NCBI GenBank assembly: GCA_030425355.1
Contig: JAUIAG010000020.1
Span: 1 to 32,760, forward strand
Reading direction: 5' to 3'
DNA length: 32,760 bases
Source: Verrucomicrobiia bacterium
Lineage (GTDB): Bacteria; Verrucomicrobiota; Verrucomicrobiia; Limisphaerales; JAJOIW01
Shown here: positions 19,049 to 31,991 of the stretch, piece by piece
How the letters are laid out: every line of letters begins with the position of its first letter
How positions within the stretch are numbered: the stretch's first letter is position 1
The notes under the pieces: model-generated
What the model saw: only the letters and a program-made list of their open reading frames with translations
What the model was told of the DNA's origin: nothing
Database searches by the model: none
Program-made: the position numbers and the translations under genes

Positions 19049-20008
19049 CGGCCCCGGTCCGCTCATGTCCCGACAGTCGCGGATGCCGGTGGTCTCCGGG
19101 CAGATCCCCGGACCGCCGGATCGCTGCGCGATGACGGCAGATTTCTGTCGGTCACCCTGAGGGAATACCGTGCAGGGAACCGATGGCGGGATTCCGGCAA
19201 AAACGGAGTCCCCCCATACGGGCAGCCATCAACATCTGGGATCTTACTGCAGGTGGCCCGGTGATCACCGGGTTTCGATGCAGTGGAAGCAGTTCAGAAT
19301 ACGGAACCGGGGCGAACCCGATTCCTGGTTGAGCCATGGATATTTGCATCTGCGGGCTGGACTGTCCAGTAGATTTTCAGAAAAACCGCAGCCCCCTCCT
19401 CCACCGAATCACTGATCTGCCGGGCTGCCGCGGGTTTACCGTCACGACATGCGGTTTCGGATTCTCCCGGTAGCCGGGCACCCGGGGGCCTTCCAGCTGG
19501 TGATCCCGCCAATTGCCGCCAGACCGCAAAAGTCACAGACAGTCGATCAGCCCCACCGGGGATGACATGCCGCCGGTCAGGGTGATGGAGCGGCCCTGTG
19601 ATGACCCCACCGAACCCCCCAACCGGAATTCCCGCAGGAACAGAAGCCGACGGCCGACAGCCGACAGCAACTCAAGGCAGAAGCAAAAAACTATCGCAGT
19701 GGCACTTTAAGAAAAGACCGGCTGACACGCACAGAGACGCGGTGATTCCGCCGCCGGGATTCGTGCATAAAACCCTCAAAGTGGCAGTTTGATAATATCA
19801 CACAGGCACCTAAAAGTTTGTCAGCAAAAACAAGCGGAATGAAGACAGAGAACCCGAGAACATGAAGCCGGACTGGCTGTAACACTGAAAACACTCAGTT
19901 CTTCCGACGGTTGTTCCGCCGGAAGGAATCATTGAAGAAGCAGGGGCCGTTTTTTCGGCTCTTGAATTTATGTTTTTGAAGATGCGTGACCGGGCTGTTC
20001 AACAGGAA

Positions 20009-20038
20009 AAAGGCCCGGGAGGGATCTCCCGGGCCTTT
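20009..20038 (-). terminator. Rho-independent terminator downstream of rpoC
   Basis: Minus strand AAAGGCCCGGGAG-ATCC-CTCCCGGGCCTTTTTCC; 10-bp GC stem (plus 3 A-T pairs) and T-tract. Confidence 0.9.
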
Positions 20039-20077
20039 GGTAATTGAAGAGAGTGATGGAATTCTCCAGCGGCTGCT

Positions 20078-23000
20078 CTAGCCGACGAGTTTGTCAATTG
20101 GAGACAGATCGTCCGAGTCGAACTCGGATCTGTCCTCGCGATGCGGGACATCGATCCTGATATTCCTGTGTTTGTCGAATCCGGTGCCGGCCGGGATGAT
20201 GTGTCCCATAATGACGTTTTCCTTGAAGCCGCGGAGGAAGTCGACTTTCCCGAGTGTGGCAGCCTCAGTCAGCACGCGTGTGGTGTCCTGGAATGAAGCG
20301 GCACTGAGGAACGATTCAGTTTCGAGCGATGCCTTGGTGATCCCAAGGAGAACGGGAGTCGCTTCAGCCGGCTCGCCGCCCATTTCCTCGACCCTGCGGT
20401 TTTCCTGTTCGAAAGCGATCCTGTCAATCTGCTCGCCCCAGAGGAACGGGGTGTCACCCGGTTCGGTGATGCGCACTTTGCGGAGCATCTGGCGGATGAT
20501 GATCTCGATGTGCTTGTCATTGATGGTCACGCCCTGGAGTCGATAGACCTCCTGGACTTCGTTGACGAGGTGTTCCTGCAGTTCATGCGGACCACAGACT
20601 TCGAGAATCTCGTGTGGCACCACCGGTCCTTCGGTGAGCTGCTGCCCTTTGCGGACATAGTCTCCTTTGAAGACGATGACGTGCTTGCTGATGGGGATGA
20701 GATGTTCCTCTTCTGTGTCACTGTTTGGCTCACGGATGATGATGCACCGCTTACCGCGCACACTGGGACCGAAATCCACGATACCGTCGATTTTGGAAAT
20801 CTCGGCGGCGTCCTTGGGCCGGCGGGCTTCGAAAAGTTCCGCCACACGTGGAAGACCACCGGTGATATCCTTGGTCTTGGATGATTTCCGCGGAGTCTTG
20901 GCGAGAAGTGTTCCAGCCGGAATTTCCTCACCTTCCTTAACCACGATATAGGCACCGGAAGGAATCGGGTAGCTGGCAAGCGATTCACCTTTGTCATCGG
21001 CAATGATCACCTGTGGGTGGAGATCCTCTTTGTGATCAATGATGACAACGGCTTCCTGACCTGTCTGCTGATCCAGTTCCTGGACCATGGTGACGCCTTC
21101 AATGATGTCGTGGAAACGGATGGTCCCCGACTTTTCGGAAAGGATGGGAACGTTGTGCGGATCCCATTCGACAAACGTCTGACCTTTTTCGACCTTGCCT
21201 CCATCCGGAGTGAATATGACGGAGCCGATGACAATGTTGTGTTCCTCGAGAACGTTGTCGTTGTCATCGAGAATAAGTGCCAGTCCGTTCTTATTGAGAA
21301 CGATGAAGGTGTTTTCCTCGATTTCGACTGTCTTGAGTCCCTGATATTTGAGGGTGCCACCGAACTTGGAGGCAATTTCCGGTTGTTTGAAGACACCGGC
21401 TGCCACACCGCCGACGTGGAAGGTCCGCATGGTGAGCTGCGTTCCCGGTTCACCGATCGACTGGGCGGCGATGATGCCGACTGCTTCCCCGAGCCGGACA
21501 GGCTGACCGGTGGCGAGGTTTCTTCCATAACATTTGATGCAGATTCCTTCGCGGCTTTCGCAGGTCAGCACTGAGCGGATCTTGACCTTTTCAACGCCGG
21601 CATCGTCGATGGCCTTGGCTTTGACCTCATCAATTTCCTCGTTGGCTGCGACGAGAAGCACCTTGGAATTGGTCGGGTCATAGACATTGTCACAGCTGTA
21701 ACGGCCAACGAGCCGTTCACTGATCTTGACGACCTCCTCTTCACCTTCCCAGATGGGCTGTACCCAGATGCCGTTGGTGGTGCCGCAGTCGTCCTCGCGA
21801 ATGATGACATCCTGTGCCACGTCCACCAGTTTCCGGGTCATGTAACCGGAGTCGGCTGTTTTGAGAGCCGTATCCGCCAGGCCCTTGCGGGCTCCGTGGG
21901 TGGAGATGAAATACTCGAGAACCGTCAGTCCTTCACGGAAACTGGAAAGAATTGGTTTTTCGATGATGTCGCCGGAAGGTTTGGCCATGAGACCGCGAAG
22001 ACCGGCAAGCTGTCTGACCTGTGACTTGTTACCACGGGCACCGGAGTCCACCATGATGTGAACCGGGTTGTATTCATGCTTGCCCTTGTTTGTGGCAAGG
22101 GTGGTCAGCATCACGTTGGCGATCTGGTCGGTGCAGTTGGTCCAGATATCAATGATTTTGTTGTACCGCTCGCGTCCGGTGATCACACCTTTCCGGTACT
22201 GCTTCTCGACCTGCTGAATCTGCTTCTGCGCTTCGTTGATTTCCTTTTCCTTCTCGACGGGAATGACCATGTCATCGATGCCGATGGAACATCCGGAACG
22301 GGTTGCCTCGCGGAATCCGAGTTCCTTGAGGCGGTCGAGCGCTTCAATTGTGGCCTGGTGGCCGCAGATTTTGTAGCAGCGGTAAATGAAATCGCCGACC
22401 TTGTTTTTGCTCATGCTGTCATTGCAGAAGCCGAGTTCGGAGGGCCAGATGCTGTTGTAGATGGTTCGGCCGACAGTCGTTTTGATAATTTTGTCGGTGG
22501 CGTTGCCGTAGTAGGTCTCGCGGCCGAAATCCGGGTTTTTGAGGTGGATCCAGTCATGGATACCGAGAGACCCGTCATCCAGCGCATAGAAAATATCATT
22601 GAGATCCTCAAACAGCGGTATGTGTTTGCTGTAGGTTTCCCCCTCAATAACTCTCGGCGGCAGAGTCACGTAAAAACATCCCAGCGCAATGTCCTGCGAA
22701 GGCGTCATGATCGGTTTGCCGTTCGAGGGGTTGAAGATGTTGTTGGTGGAAAGCATGAAGTAGCGGGCTTCCATCTGTGCCTCCACGCAGAGAGGAACAT
22801 GAACCGCCATCTGGTCTCCATCAAAGTCCGCATTGTAGGCAGTGCAGACGAGGGGGTGAATCCGGATGGCCTCCCCTTCAATCAGTATCGGCTCGAATGC
22901 CTGAATGGAAAGTCTGTGCAGTGTCGGGGCGCGGTTGAGAAGCACCGGATGCCCCTTGGTGACATCCTCGAGGATGTCCCAGACCTCCGGGGCCTGCCGC

Positions 23001-24217
23001 TCAATCATCTTCTTGGCACTGCGGACGGTATGCACATAACCCAGTTCCTTCAGACGGCGGATGATAAAGGGCTCGAAAAGCACCAGAGCCATCTTTTTGG
23101 GAAGACCGCACTGATGGAGTTTGAGTTCGGGGCCGATGACGATGACGGATCGACCGGAGTAGTCCACCCTCTTTCCGAGAAGGTTCTGGCGGAAACGGCC
23201 GCTTTTACCCTTGAGCATATCGCTGAGGGATTTGAGCGGACGGTTACCCGCTCCGGTGACAGCCCGGCCGTGGCGGCCATTGTCGAAGAGTGCATCGACA
23301 GCCTCCTGAAGCATCCTCTTTTCGTTGCGGATGATGACTTCCGGAGTCTTGAGCTGAAGGAGGTTCTTCAGTCGGTTGTTCCGGTTGATGACGCGACGGT
23401 AGAGATCATTCAGATCGGAGGTGGCAAACCGTCCCCCTTCGAGAGGCACCAGCGGACGGAGATCCGGAGGGATAACCGGAAGCACCGTCAGGACCATCCA
23501 CTCAGGGCGGGTATTTGAAGTGATGAACCCCTGCACCAGCTTGATCCGCTTGGAAAGTTTTTTGCGGATCTGCTTGCTGCGGGTCTCGAGCATCGCCTGC
23601 TGCAGCGCTTCAACCAGTTCCTCCAGTTCAATACGGGCCAGGGCGTCGTGCACAGCCTCGGCCCCCATGGCAGCGGAGAAAGAGTCCGGGCCGTAGCTGT
23701 CGAGCGCCTCGCGGTACTCGGTTTCAGTGAGGATCTGGTTTCTGGTCAGCGGCGTGTTGCCCGGGTCAATCACCAGGTAGTCCTCGTAGTAAATGACGCG
23801 CTCGAGATTCCGTGCGGTCATATCGAGCATCAGGCCAAGCCGTGAAGGCATGCACTTGAAGAACCAGATGTGAGAGACGGGCACGGCGAGTTCAATATGG
23901 CCCATGCGTTCGCGGCGCACCCGTGACAGGGTGACCTCAACACCGCACCGGTCACAGACCACACCGCGGTGTTTGATGCGCTTGTATTTGCCGCAGGAGC
24001 ATTCCCAGTCCTTGACGGGGCCGAAAATACGCTCACAGAAAAGGCCACCCTTCTCCGGCTTGAAAGTCCGGTAGTTGATGGTCTCAGGGTTCTTAACTTC
24101 TCCCTTGGACCAGGACCGGATTGTCTCCGGTGACGAAAGTGTAATGCGGATTGAATTAACCGCGTTTACCTTGTCCAGTCCTAAAAGCTCGCGAGCGGTT
24201 TCCCTGGTTGAAATCAT
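20078..24217 (-). CDS. rpoC: DNA-directed RNA polymerase beta' subunit
   Basis: [15 protein letters not shown] catalytic motif; zinc sites [20 protein letters not shown] and [13 protein letters not shown]. Confidence 0.99.
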   Translation of the reverse strand: MISTRETARELLGLDKVNAVNSIRITLSSPETIRSWSKGEVKNPETINYRTFKPEKGGLFCERIFGPVKDWECSCGKYKRIKHRGVVCDRCGVEVTLSRVRRERMGHIELAVPVSHIWFFKCMPSRLGLMLDMTARNLERVIYYEDYLVIDPGNTPLTRNQILTETEYREALDSYGPDSFSAAMGAEAVHDALARIELEELVEALQQAMLETRSKQIRKKLSKRIKLVQGFITSNTRPEWMVLTVLPVIPPDLRPLVPLEGGRFATSDLNDLYRRVINRNNRLKNLLQLKTPEVIIRNEKRMLQEAVDALFDNGRHGRAVTGAGNRPLKSLSDMLKGKSGRFRQNLLGKRVDYSGRSVIVIGPELKLHQCGLPKKMALVLFEPFIIRRLKELGYVHTVRSAKKMIERQAPEVWDILEDVTKGHPVLLNRAPTLHRLSIQAFEPILIEGEAIRIHPLVCTAYNADFDGDQMAVHVPLCVEAQMEARYFMLSTNNIFNPSNGKPIMTPSQDIALGCFYVTLPPRVIEGETYSKHIPLFEDLNDIFYALDDGSLGIHDWIHLKNPDFGRETYYGNATDKIIKTTVGRTIYNSIWPSELGFCNDSMSKNKVGDFIYRCYKICGHQATIEALDRLKELGFREATRSGCSIGIDDMVIPVEKEKEINEAQKQIQQVEKQYRKGVITGRERYNKIIDIWTNCTDQIANVMLTTLATNKGKHEYNPVHIMVDSGARGNKSQVRQLAGLRGLMAKPSGDIIEKPILSSFREGLTVLEYFISTHGARKGLADTALKTADSGYMTRKLVDVAQDVIIREDDCGTTNGIWVQPIWEGEEEVVKISERLVGRYSCDNVYDPTNSKVLLVAANEEIDEVKAKAIDDAGVEKVKIRSVLTCESREGICIKCYGRNLATGQPVRLGEAVGIIAAQSIGEPGTQLTMRTFHVGGVAAGVFKQPEIASKFGGTLKYQGLKTVEIEENTFIVLNKNGLALILDDNDNVLEEHNIVIGSVIFTPDGGKVEKGQTFVEWDPHNVPILSEKSGTIRFHDIIEGVTMVQELDQQTGQEAVVIIDHKEDLHPQVIIADDKGESLASYPIPSGAYIVVKEGEEIPAGTLLAKTPRKSSKTKDITGGLPRVAELFEARRPKDAAEISKIDGIVDFGPSVRGKRCIIIREPNSDTEEEHLIPISKHVIVFKGDYVRKGQQLTEGPVVPHEILEVCGPHELQEHLVNEVQEVYRLQGVTINDKHIEIIIRQMLRKVRITEPGDTPFLWGEQIDRIAFEQENRRVEEMGGEPAEATPVLLGITKASLETESFLSAASFQDTTRVLTEAATLGKVDFLRGFKENVIMGHIIPAGTGFDKHRNIRIDVPHREDRSEFDSDDLSPIDKLVG

Positions 24218-24319
24218 ATTTTAAAATTTTAAGAAAGTGAATTATCGGAAGTCGTTTATGTATGGTTGGATGCTTTCCATCCCCTGGATTCAGTCATGGA
24301 CTGTGTGTGACCCGGCCCT

Positions 24320-28162
<3,843 letters not shown>

Positions 28163-28216
28163 TAGGAAAAAAAATTTTTTAAGCTTGCTATTTCTAACAG
28201 AAAAAAGAAACAAAGC

Positions 28217-28244
28217 AAGTCCCCAGTTGTTGAACTGAGGACTT
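28217..28244 (-). terminator. Attenuator-like hairpin in the rplL-rpoB intergenic region
   Basis: Minus-strand RNA AAGUCCUCAGUU-CAAC-AACUGGGGACUU: 12-bp stem including one G-U pair, followed by a U-rich tract (TGCTTTGTTTCTTTTTTC). Confidence 0.7.
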
Positions 28245-28325
28245 TTTATTGACTATTTCAAAAGTGAGAAGGGAGTAAAACTCCCGTGTTGTCAAGAAGA
28301 TAATTGGATCGAAGGGGATCGAGGC

Positions 28326-28709
28326 TTACTTGACCTCGACAGCGGCGCCGGCTTCTTCCAGAGCCTTTTTGGCGGCGTCTGCTTCGTCCTTGGTGACACC
28401 TTCGAGGATCGGCTTTGGAGCGCCTTCCACGAGAGCTTTGGCATCAGCGAGGCCGAGTCCGGACTTGATGGCACGCACGGCCTTAATGGCGGCGATTTTC
28501 TTGTCGGCCGGGACAGAGGCGAGAATGACGTCGAATTCGGTCTTCTCTTCAGCAGGTGCGGCGGCTTCACCACCACCGCCGGCTGCAGCAACAGCGACGG
28601 GAGCAGCGGCACTGACGCCCCATGCTTCTTCCAGTTTCTTGACGAGGTCGGCTGCTTCCAGGACGGTGAGCTGGCCGAGTTCTTCTACGATTTTATCTAG
28701 GTCTGCCAT
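28326..28709 (-). CDS. rplL: 50S ribosomal protein L7/L12
   Basis: Ala/Gly hinge, then [74 protein letters not shown]. Confidence 0.97.
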   Translation of the reverse strand: MADLDKIVEELGQLTVLEAADLVKKLEEAWGVSAAAPVAVAAAGGGGEAAAPAEEKTEFDVILASVPADKKIAAIKAVRAIKSGLGLADAKALVEGAPKPILEGVTKDEADAAKKALEEAGAAVEVK

Positions 28710-28881
28710 TTTATTATGGTCGTTGCTCCGGGGCTGACCCGGAAATTAAGCCCGCCTGCCGGTGAGCCAACGAAGTTTGTTGATTGCGTTTGAATGAGTA
28801 GGAGCCGACGGACCGCGATGCCTCCGGGTCAAACGGTGACGAGGGGTACGGCGGCAAAATAAGTCAGTCCGGGTCTGTGTA

Positions 28882-29391
28882 TCAGCCTTTTTCGGATTTG
28901 GCCTTGATGACCTGGGCGAGCTGAGTGCCGGGTGTGCCGATGATGCGGGCGAGGTAGGAAGCCGGGGCATTGAGCGCGCCGAGGAGTTTGGAACGCAGAA
29001 CATCCAGCGATGGAAGGTCGGCGATTGCCATGACCTGAGCGGCGTCCAGTCTTTCCCTGTCGAGATATCCGAACTTGATTGCCGGCTTCTCGAACTCACT
29101 GGCGAAAGTCTTGACGACCTTGGCTGCGGCGGCGATTTCACCAACTCCGGTGACAACCGCGAGCTGACCCGTCATTTCTGCTTTAAGTCCCTCGACACCG
29201 TGTTCAGCGGCGGTAACGGCAAAGATCTTGTTTTTGACGACGTGGATCTCGGCGTTGACTTCCCTGAGTCTGTTCCGCAGCTCACCGAATGGTCCCATTT
29301 TAAGACCATGGTATTCAGCTACGATGAAGAAAGGTGATGACTGAAGGCGCTCGAGGTATTCCTGGCTGATGTATTTTTTCTCTTCTCTCAT
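28882..29391 (-). CDS. rplJ: 50S ribosomal protein L10
   Basis: MREEKKYISQEYLERLQSSPFFIVAEYHGL...LRNRLREVNAEIHVVKNKIF, between rplA and rplL. Confidence 0.94.
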   Translation of the reverse strand: MREEKKYISQEYLERLQSSPFFIVAEYHGLKMGPFGELRNRLREVNAEIHVVKNKIFAVTAAEHGVEGLKAEMTGQLAVVTGVGEIAAAAKVVKTFASEFEKPAIKFGYLDRERLDAAQVMAIADLPSLDVLRSKLLGALNAPASYLARIIGTPGTQLAQVIKAKSEKG

Positions 29392-29425
29392 AGGAGGTAT
29401 TCCAGATAGGGGTTAGGTGGATGGA

Positions 29426-30139
29426 TCAGGCGACGACGTTGAGTTCCTTGAGTTCGACGCGGACAGATGGACTCATGGTGCTGGAAAGCACTATGCTCCT
29501 GATGAAGGTGCCCTTGACTCCGGAGGGTTTTGAGCGGGAAAGAGCACCGATAACCGCCGAAGCATTTTCCTCGATTTTCACCGGATCAAAAGAAACCTTG
29601 CCAACCGGCACATGAAGGTTGGCTGTCTTGTCCACTTTGTATTCAATACGACCGGCCTTGAGTTCATTGACCGCCCTGGCTGTGTCGTCAGTGACCGTAC
29701 CGGTTTTCGGGTTGGGCATCAGTCCCCGGGGACCGAGAACACGTCCCAGTTTTCTCACCTCCACCATGGCGTCGGGAGTGGCAACCGCGACATCAAAATC
29801 AACCCAGCCGCCGGTCACCTTTTCAATCATGTCCTCGAAACCGACGAATTCTGCTCCGGCCTGACGGGCAGCGTCGGCGGAAGGACCTTCCTTGGCGAAA
29901 ACCAGGACCTTGACCTGTTTGCCACTTCCATGGGGCAATGCCACTGTTCCGCGGACCATCTGATCCGACTGACGGGGATCAACACCCAGCTGGAAGGCGA
30001 GATCAACTGTCTCGTCAAATTTCGCCTTGGGCAGTTTGGTCAGTAGTTCAACCGCATCTTTGAGAGAGTAGAATCGATTGATGTCGATCATCTCAAGTGC
30101 CTTGCGGTACCTCTTGCTGTATTTTTTCTTTTTAGCCAT
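29426..30139 (-). CDS. rplA: 50S ribosomal protein L1
   Basis: [37 protein letters not shown]...[19 protein letters not shown]. Confidence 0.97.
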   Translation of the reverse strand: MAKKKKYSKRYRKALEMIDINRFYSLKDAVELLTKLPKAKFDETVDLAFQLGVDPRQSDQMVRGTVALPHGSGKQVKVLVFAKEGPSADAARQAGAEFVGFEDMIEKVTGGWVDFDVAVATPDAMVEVRKLGRVLGPRGLMPNPKTGTVTDDTARAVNELKAGRIEYKVDKTANLHVPVGKVSFDPVKIEENASAVIGALSRSKPSGVKGTFIRSIVLSSTMSPSVRVELKELNVVA

Positions 30140-30222
30140 TTTCAGAGCGGTTCATGCGGACGCCTTGTGCGGGCGCCCTCCCGTTTCCGTTGGATTTAAA
30201 ATTCGAATTCCTGAAAACAAAT

Positions 30223-30250
30223 ATTCCTTCCCGGTCTGACGGGCAGGAAT
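30223..30250 (-). promoter_or_regulatory. Stable leader hairpin in the rplK-rplA intergenic region
   Basis: Minus strand ATTCCT-G-CCCG-TCAGAC-CGGG-A-AGGAAT: 6 bp + 1x1 mismatch + 4 bp, then ATTTGTTTTC. Confidence 0.55.
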
Positions 30251-30283
30251 TGCGTGCACCTGCTGGGGAAAGTCAGGGCCTGA

Positions 30284-30709
30284 TCAGCCAACCACTTCAA
30301 TTCCCATGCTGCGGGCGGTGCCGGCGATCACGCGGAAAGCGGCCTCGTCACTGGCGGCATTGAGGTCCTTCTCTTTGATTTTGACGATCTCCATGATTTG
30401 ATCACGGGTAACCTTGCCGACCTTGACGGTGTTCGGGGTGGCTGATCCACTGGCGAGCCCGGCTGCTTTCTTGAGCAGAATCGGTGCAGGTGGAGATTTG
30501 GTGATGAAAGTGAATGACTTGTCCTGATAAACGGTGATGACGACGGGGATGATCATGCCCGCCTGATCCTTGGTGCGGGCGTTGAACTCCTTGCAGAAGC
30601 CCATGATGTTCACACCCTTCTGACCCAGCGCCGGACCTACCGGCGGAGACGGGTTGGCCTGCCCGGCAGGAATCTGAAGCCTGATGTAGCCTGTAATCTT
30701 TTTTGCCAT
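30284..30709 (-). CDS. rplK: 50S ribosomal protein L11
   Basis: [53 protein letters not shown]. Confidence 0.98.
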   Translation of the reverse strand: MAKKITGYIRLQIPAGQANPSPPVGPALGQKGVNIMGFCKEFNARTKDQAGMIIPVVITVYQDKSFTFITKSPPAPILLKKAAGLASGSATPNTVKVGKVTRDQIMEIVKIKEKDLNAASDEAAFRVIAGTARSMGIEVVG

Positions 30710-30736
30710 GTGTTTTGCTGAGGAATAATTTTAAAA

Positions 30737-31288
30737 TCAGGTGGTCTTTTCAACCTGCCAGTATTCGAGTTCGACCGGGGTATTGCGGCCGAAGATACTG
30801 ACCTGGACCTTGAGGCGACCCTTCTCGACATCGACCTCTTCAATGGTGCCGTTGTTCCCAAGAAATGGCCCGTCAGTGATCTTGATCACTTCATTGACCT
30901 CGAAATTAACCTTGGGTTTCTCGATGTCATCGGAGTCCATGATCTGGGCTTTGATGTCATCGATTTCACGATCGGGGGTCGGGGAGGGATTTTCGCCTCC
31001 GACAAAGCCGATCACTCCCTGTGTTTCGTGGAGGAAATACCAGGGCTTGTCGCGGAGGCGTTTACTGTCGTCAAACAGATCGACGTGAATAAATGCGTAA
31101 CCCGGATAGAGTTTGCGGTTGGTAACAATTTTCTTGCCGTTTTTGACTTCAACCACCTTCTCGATCGGTACGAGGACCTCGTCGATGAATTCCGAGACCT
31201 CCTCGATAATCATTCTTTTCTCGATGCTTTCCTTGACTTTGGACTCCTGTCCGGAAAGCGTCTGCATGACGAACCATTGAAAGGGCAT
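30737..31288 (-). CDS. nusG: Transcription termination/antitermination protein NusG
   Basis: WFVMQTLSGQESKVKESIEKR...LYPGYAFIHVDL...GVIGFVGG... KOW domain ITDGPFLGNNGTIEEVD. Confidence 0.96.
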   Translation of the reverse strand: MPFQWFVMQTLSGQESKVKESIEKRMIIEEVSEFIDEVLVPIEKVVEVKNGKKIVTNRKLYPGYAFIHVDLFDDSKRLRDKPWYFLHETQGVIGFVGGENPSPTPDREIDDIKAQIMDSDDIEKPKVNFEVNEVIKITDGPFLGNNGTIEEVDVEKGRLKVQVSIFGRNTPVELEYWQVEKTT

Positions 31289-31311
31289 TTCGCTATATCC
31301 TTCGGGGTGGG

Positions 31312-31584
31312 TCAGTCAAAAAGTCCCAGGAGGCCGGTGACCGTTCCGTTGATAACAAGATCGATGACGACTGTGAAGATCCCGAGGATGACGGTGGATA
31401 CGAAGACAACAGCCGTTGAAGTCTTGAGTTCGTCGGGAGTGGGCCAGGAGCACTTCTTCAGCTCCATACGCGTCAGCGCCAGGTATTGACGGAAGCGCGC
31501 AAGTAGACCCTTCTTCCAAAGGATCCCGAGGGCGACAGCCGCAACAACGGCCCAGATGATTATTTTAATGAGTTCCCTATCCAT
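31312..31584 (-). CDS. secE: Preprotein translocase subunit SecE (two predicted TM segments)
   Basis: ELKKCSWPTPDELKTSTAVVFVSTVILGIFTVVIDLVI SecE core; adjacent to nusG. Confidence 0.93.
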   Translation of the reverse strand: MDRELIKIIIWAVVAAVALGILWKKGLLARFRQYLALTRMELKKCSWPTPDELKTSTAVVFVSTVILGIFTVVIDLVINGTVTGLLGLFD

Positions 31585-31631
31585 CCGGATTGCTTGCTTC
31601 TGGTTGAATGAAAGTAATAAAAAAAAATAAG

Positions 31632-31719
31632 TGGCGGAGGGAGAGGGATTCGAACCCCCGGTACCTTACGGTACAACGGTTTTCAAGACCGCCGCAATCG
31701 ACCACTCTGCCATCCCTCC
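31632..31719 (-). tRNA. tRNA-Ser (anticodon TGA), CCA encoded
   Basis: Acceptor GGAGGGA/TCCCTCC, anticodon loop CTTGAAA, long variable arm (class II), T-loop TTCGAAT, G discriminator plus CCA. Confidence 0.95.
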
Positions 31720-31748
31720 GCGGAATTAATGGTGATTCTGAAAAAATC

Positions 31749-31824
31749 TGGCAGGGCAGGAGGGACTCGAACCCCCAACCAATGGTTTTGGAGACCACTA
31801 CTCTACCAATTGAGCTACTACCCT
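31749..31824 (-). tRNA. tRNA-Trp (anticodon CCA), CCA encoded
   Basis: Acceptor AGGGTAG/CTGCCCT, D-arm AGCTCAATTGGTAGAG, anticodon loop CTCCAAA, T-loop TTCGAGT, 3' G plus CCA. Confidence 0.95.
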
Positions 31825-31848
31825 GCAGAAAACTGATTCTGAGATAAA

Positions 31849-31874
31849 GGAAGCACGACACAGGCCGTGCTTCC
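31849..31874 (-). terminator. Candidate terminator/processing hairpin between tuf and tRNA-Trp
   Basis: Minus strand GGAAGCACG-GCCTGTGT-CGTGCTTCC (9 bp) followed by TTTATCTC (weak U-tract). Confidence 0.6.
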
Positions 31875-31887
31875 CATTGGAAAAGTA

Positions 31888-31916
31888 AGATTAAGTCGCG
31901 GACAACCGTGGAGCAA
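31888..31916 (-). promoter_or_regulatory. Candidate promoter for the tRNA-secE-nusG unit
   Basis: Minus strand TTGCTC (31911-31916), 17-nt spacer, TAATCT (31888-31893). Confidence 0.3.
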
Positions 31917-31991
31917 GGCTAAATCATCAGTTGATCCCGTGCCTGTTCCGGGGTGACCGCGATGGGTGTGTATCGCGCGACCGGGGTGGAA

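Noticed and set aside
19685-19792. Imperfect direct repeat AGTGGCACTTTAA / AGTGGCAGTTTGA
   Set aside because: Only 11 of 13 positions match, with no further copies; compatible with chance.
19152-19894. Short ORFs (19152-19349, 19170-19415, 19294-19536, 19513-19710, 19691-19894) in the rpoC-rpsL gap
   Set aside because: Low-complexity, overlapping on both strands, no recognisable domains and no clear SD; cannot be supported as genes from sequence alone.
19050-20000. tmRNA, RNase P RNA, SRP RNA or 6S RNA in the rpoC-rpsL gap
   Set aside because: Looked for signature segments by eye; only weak partial resemblances (e.g. GTGGAAGCAGTTCAG to the SRP loop) with no supporting helices. A covariance-model search would be decisive.
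22058-23518. 486-aa plus-strand ORF opposite rpoC
   Set aside because: It is fully antisense to conserved rpoC, and its composition looks like a codon-shadow translation; no recognised family motif. Other antisense ORFs opposite rpoA, rpoB, secY, rplB and fusA were rejected for the same reason.
28163-28213. Upstream ATG for rpoB giving the [17 protein letters not shown] extension
   Set aside because: The residues come from an A/T homopolymer-rich region lying directly after the attenuator hairpin; homology to RpoB begins at [14 protein letters not shown].
28217-28250. Plus-strand terminator reading of the rplL-rpoB hairpin (TTTTTATT on the plus side)
   Set aside because: No plus-strand gene precedes it, and the plus-strand stem has a mismatch that becomes a G-U pair on the minus strand, so minus is the better assignment.
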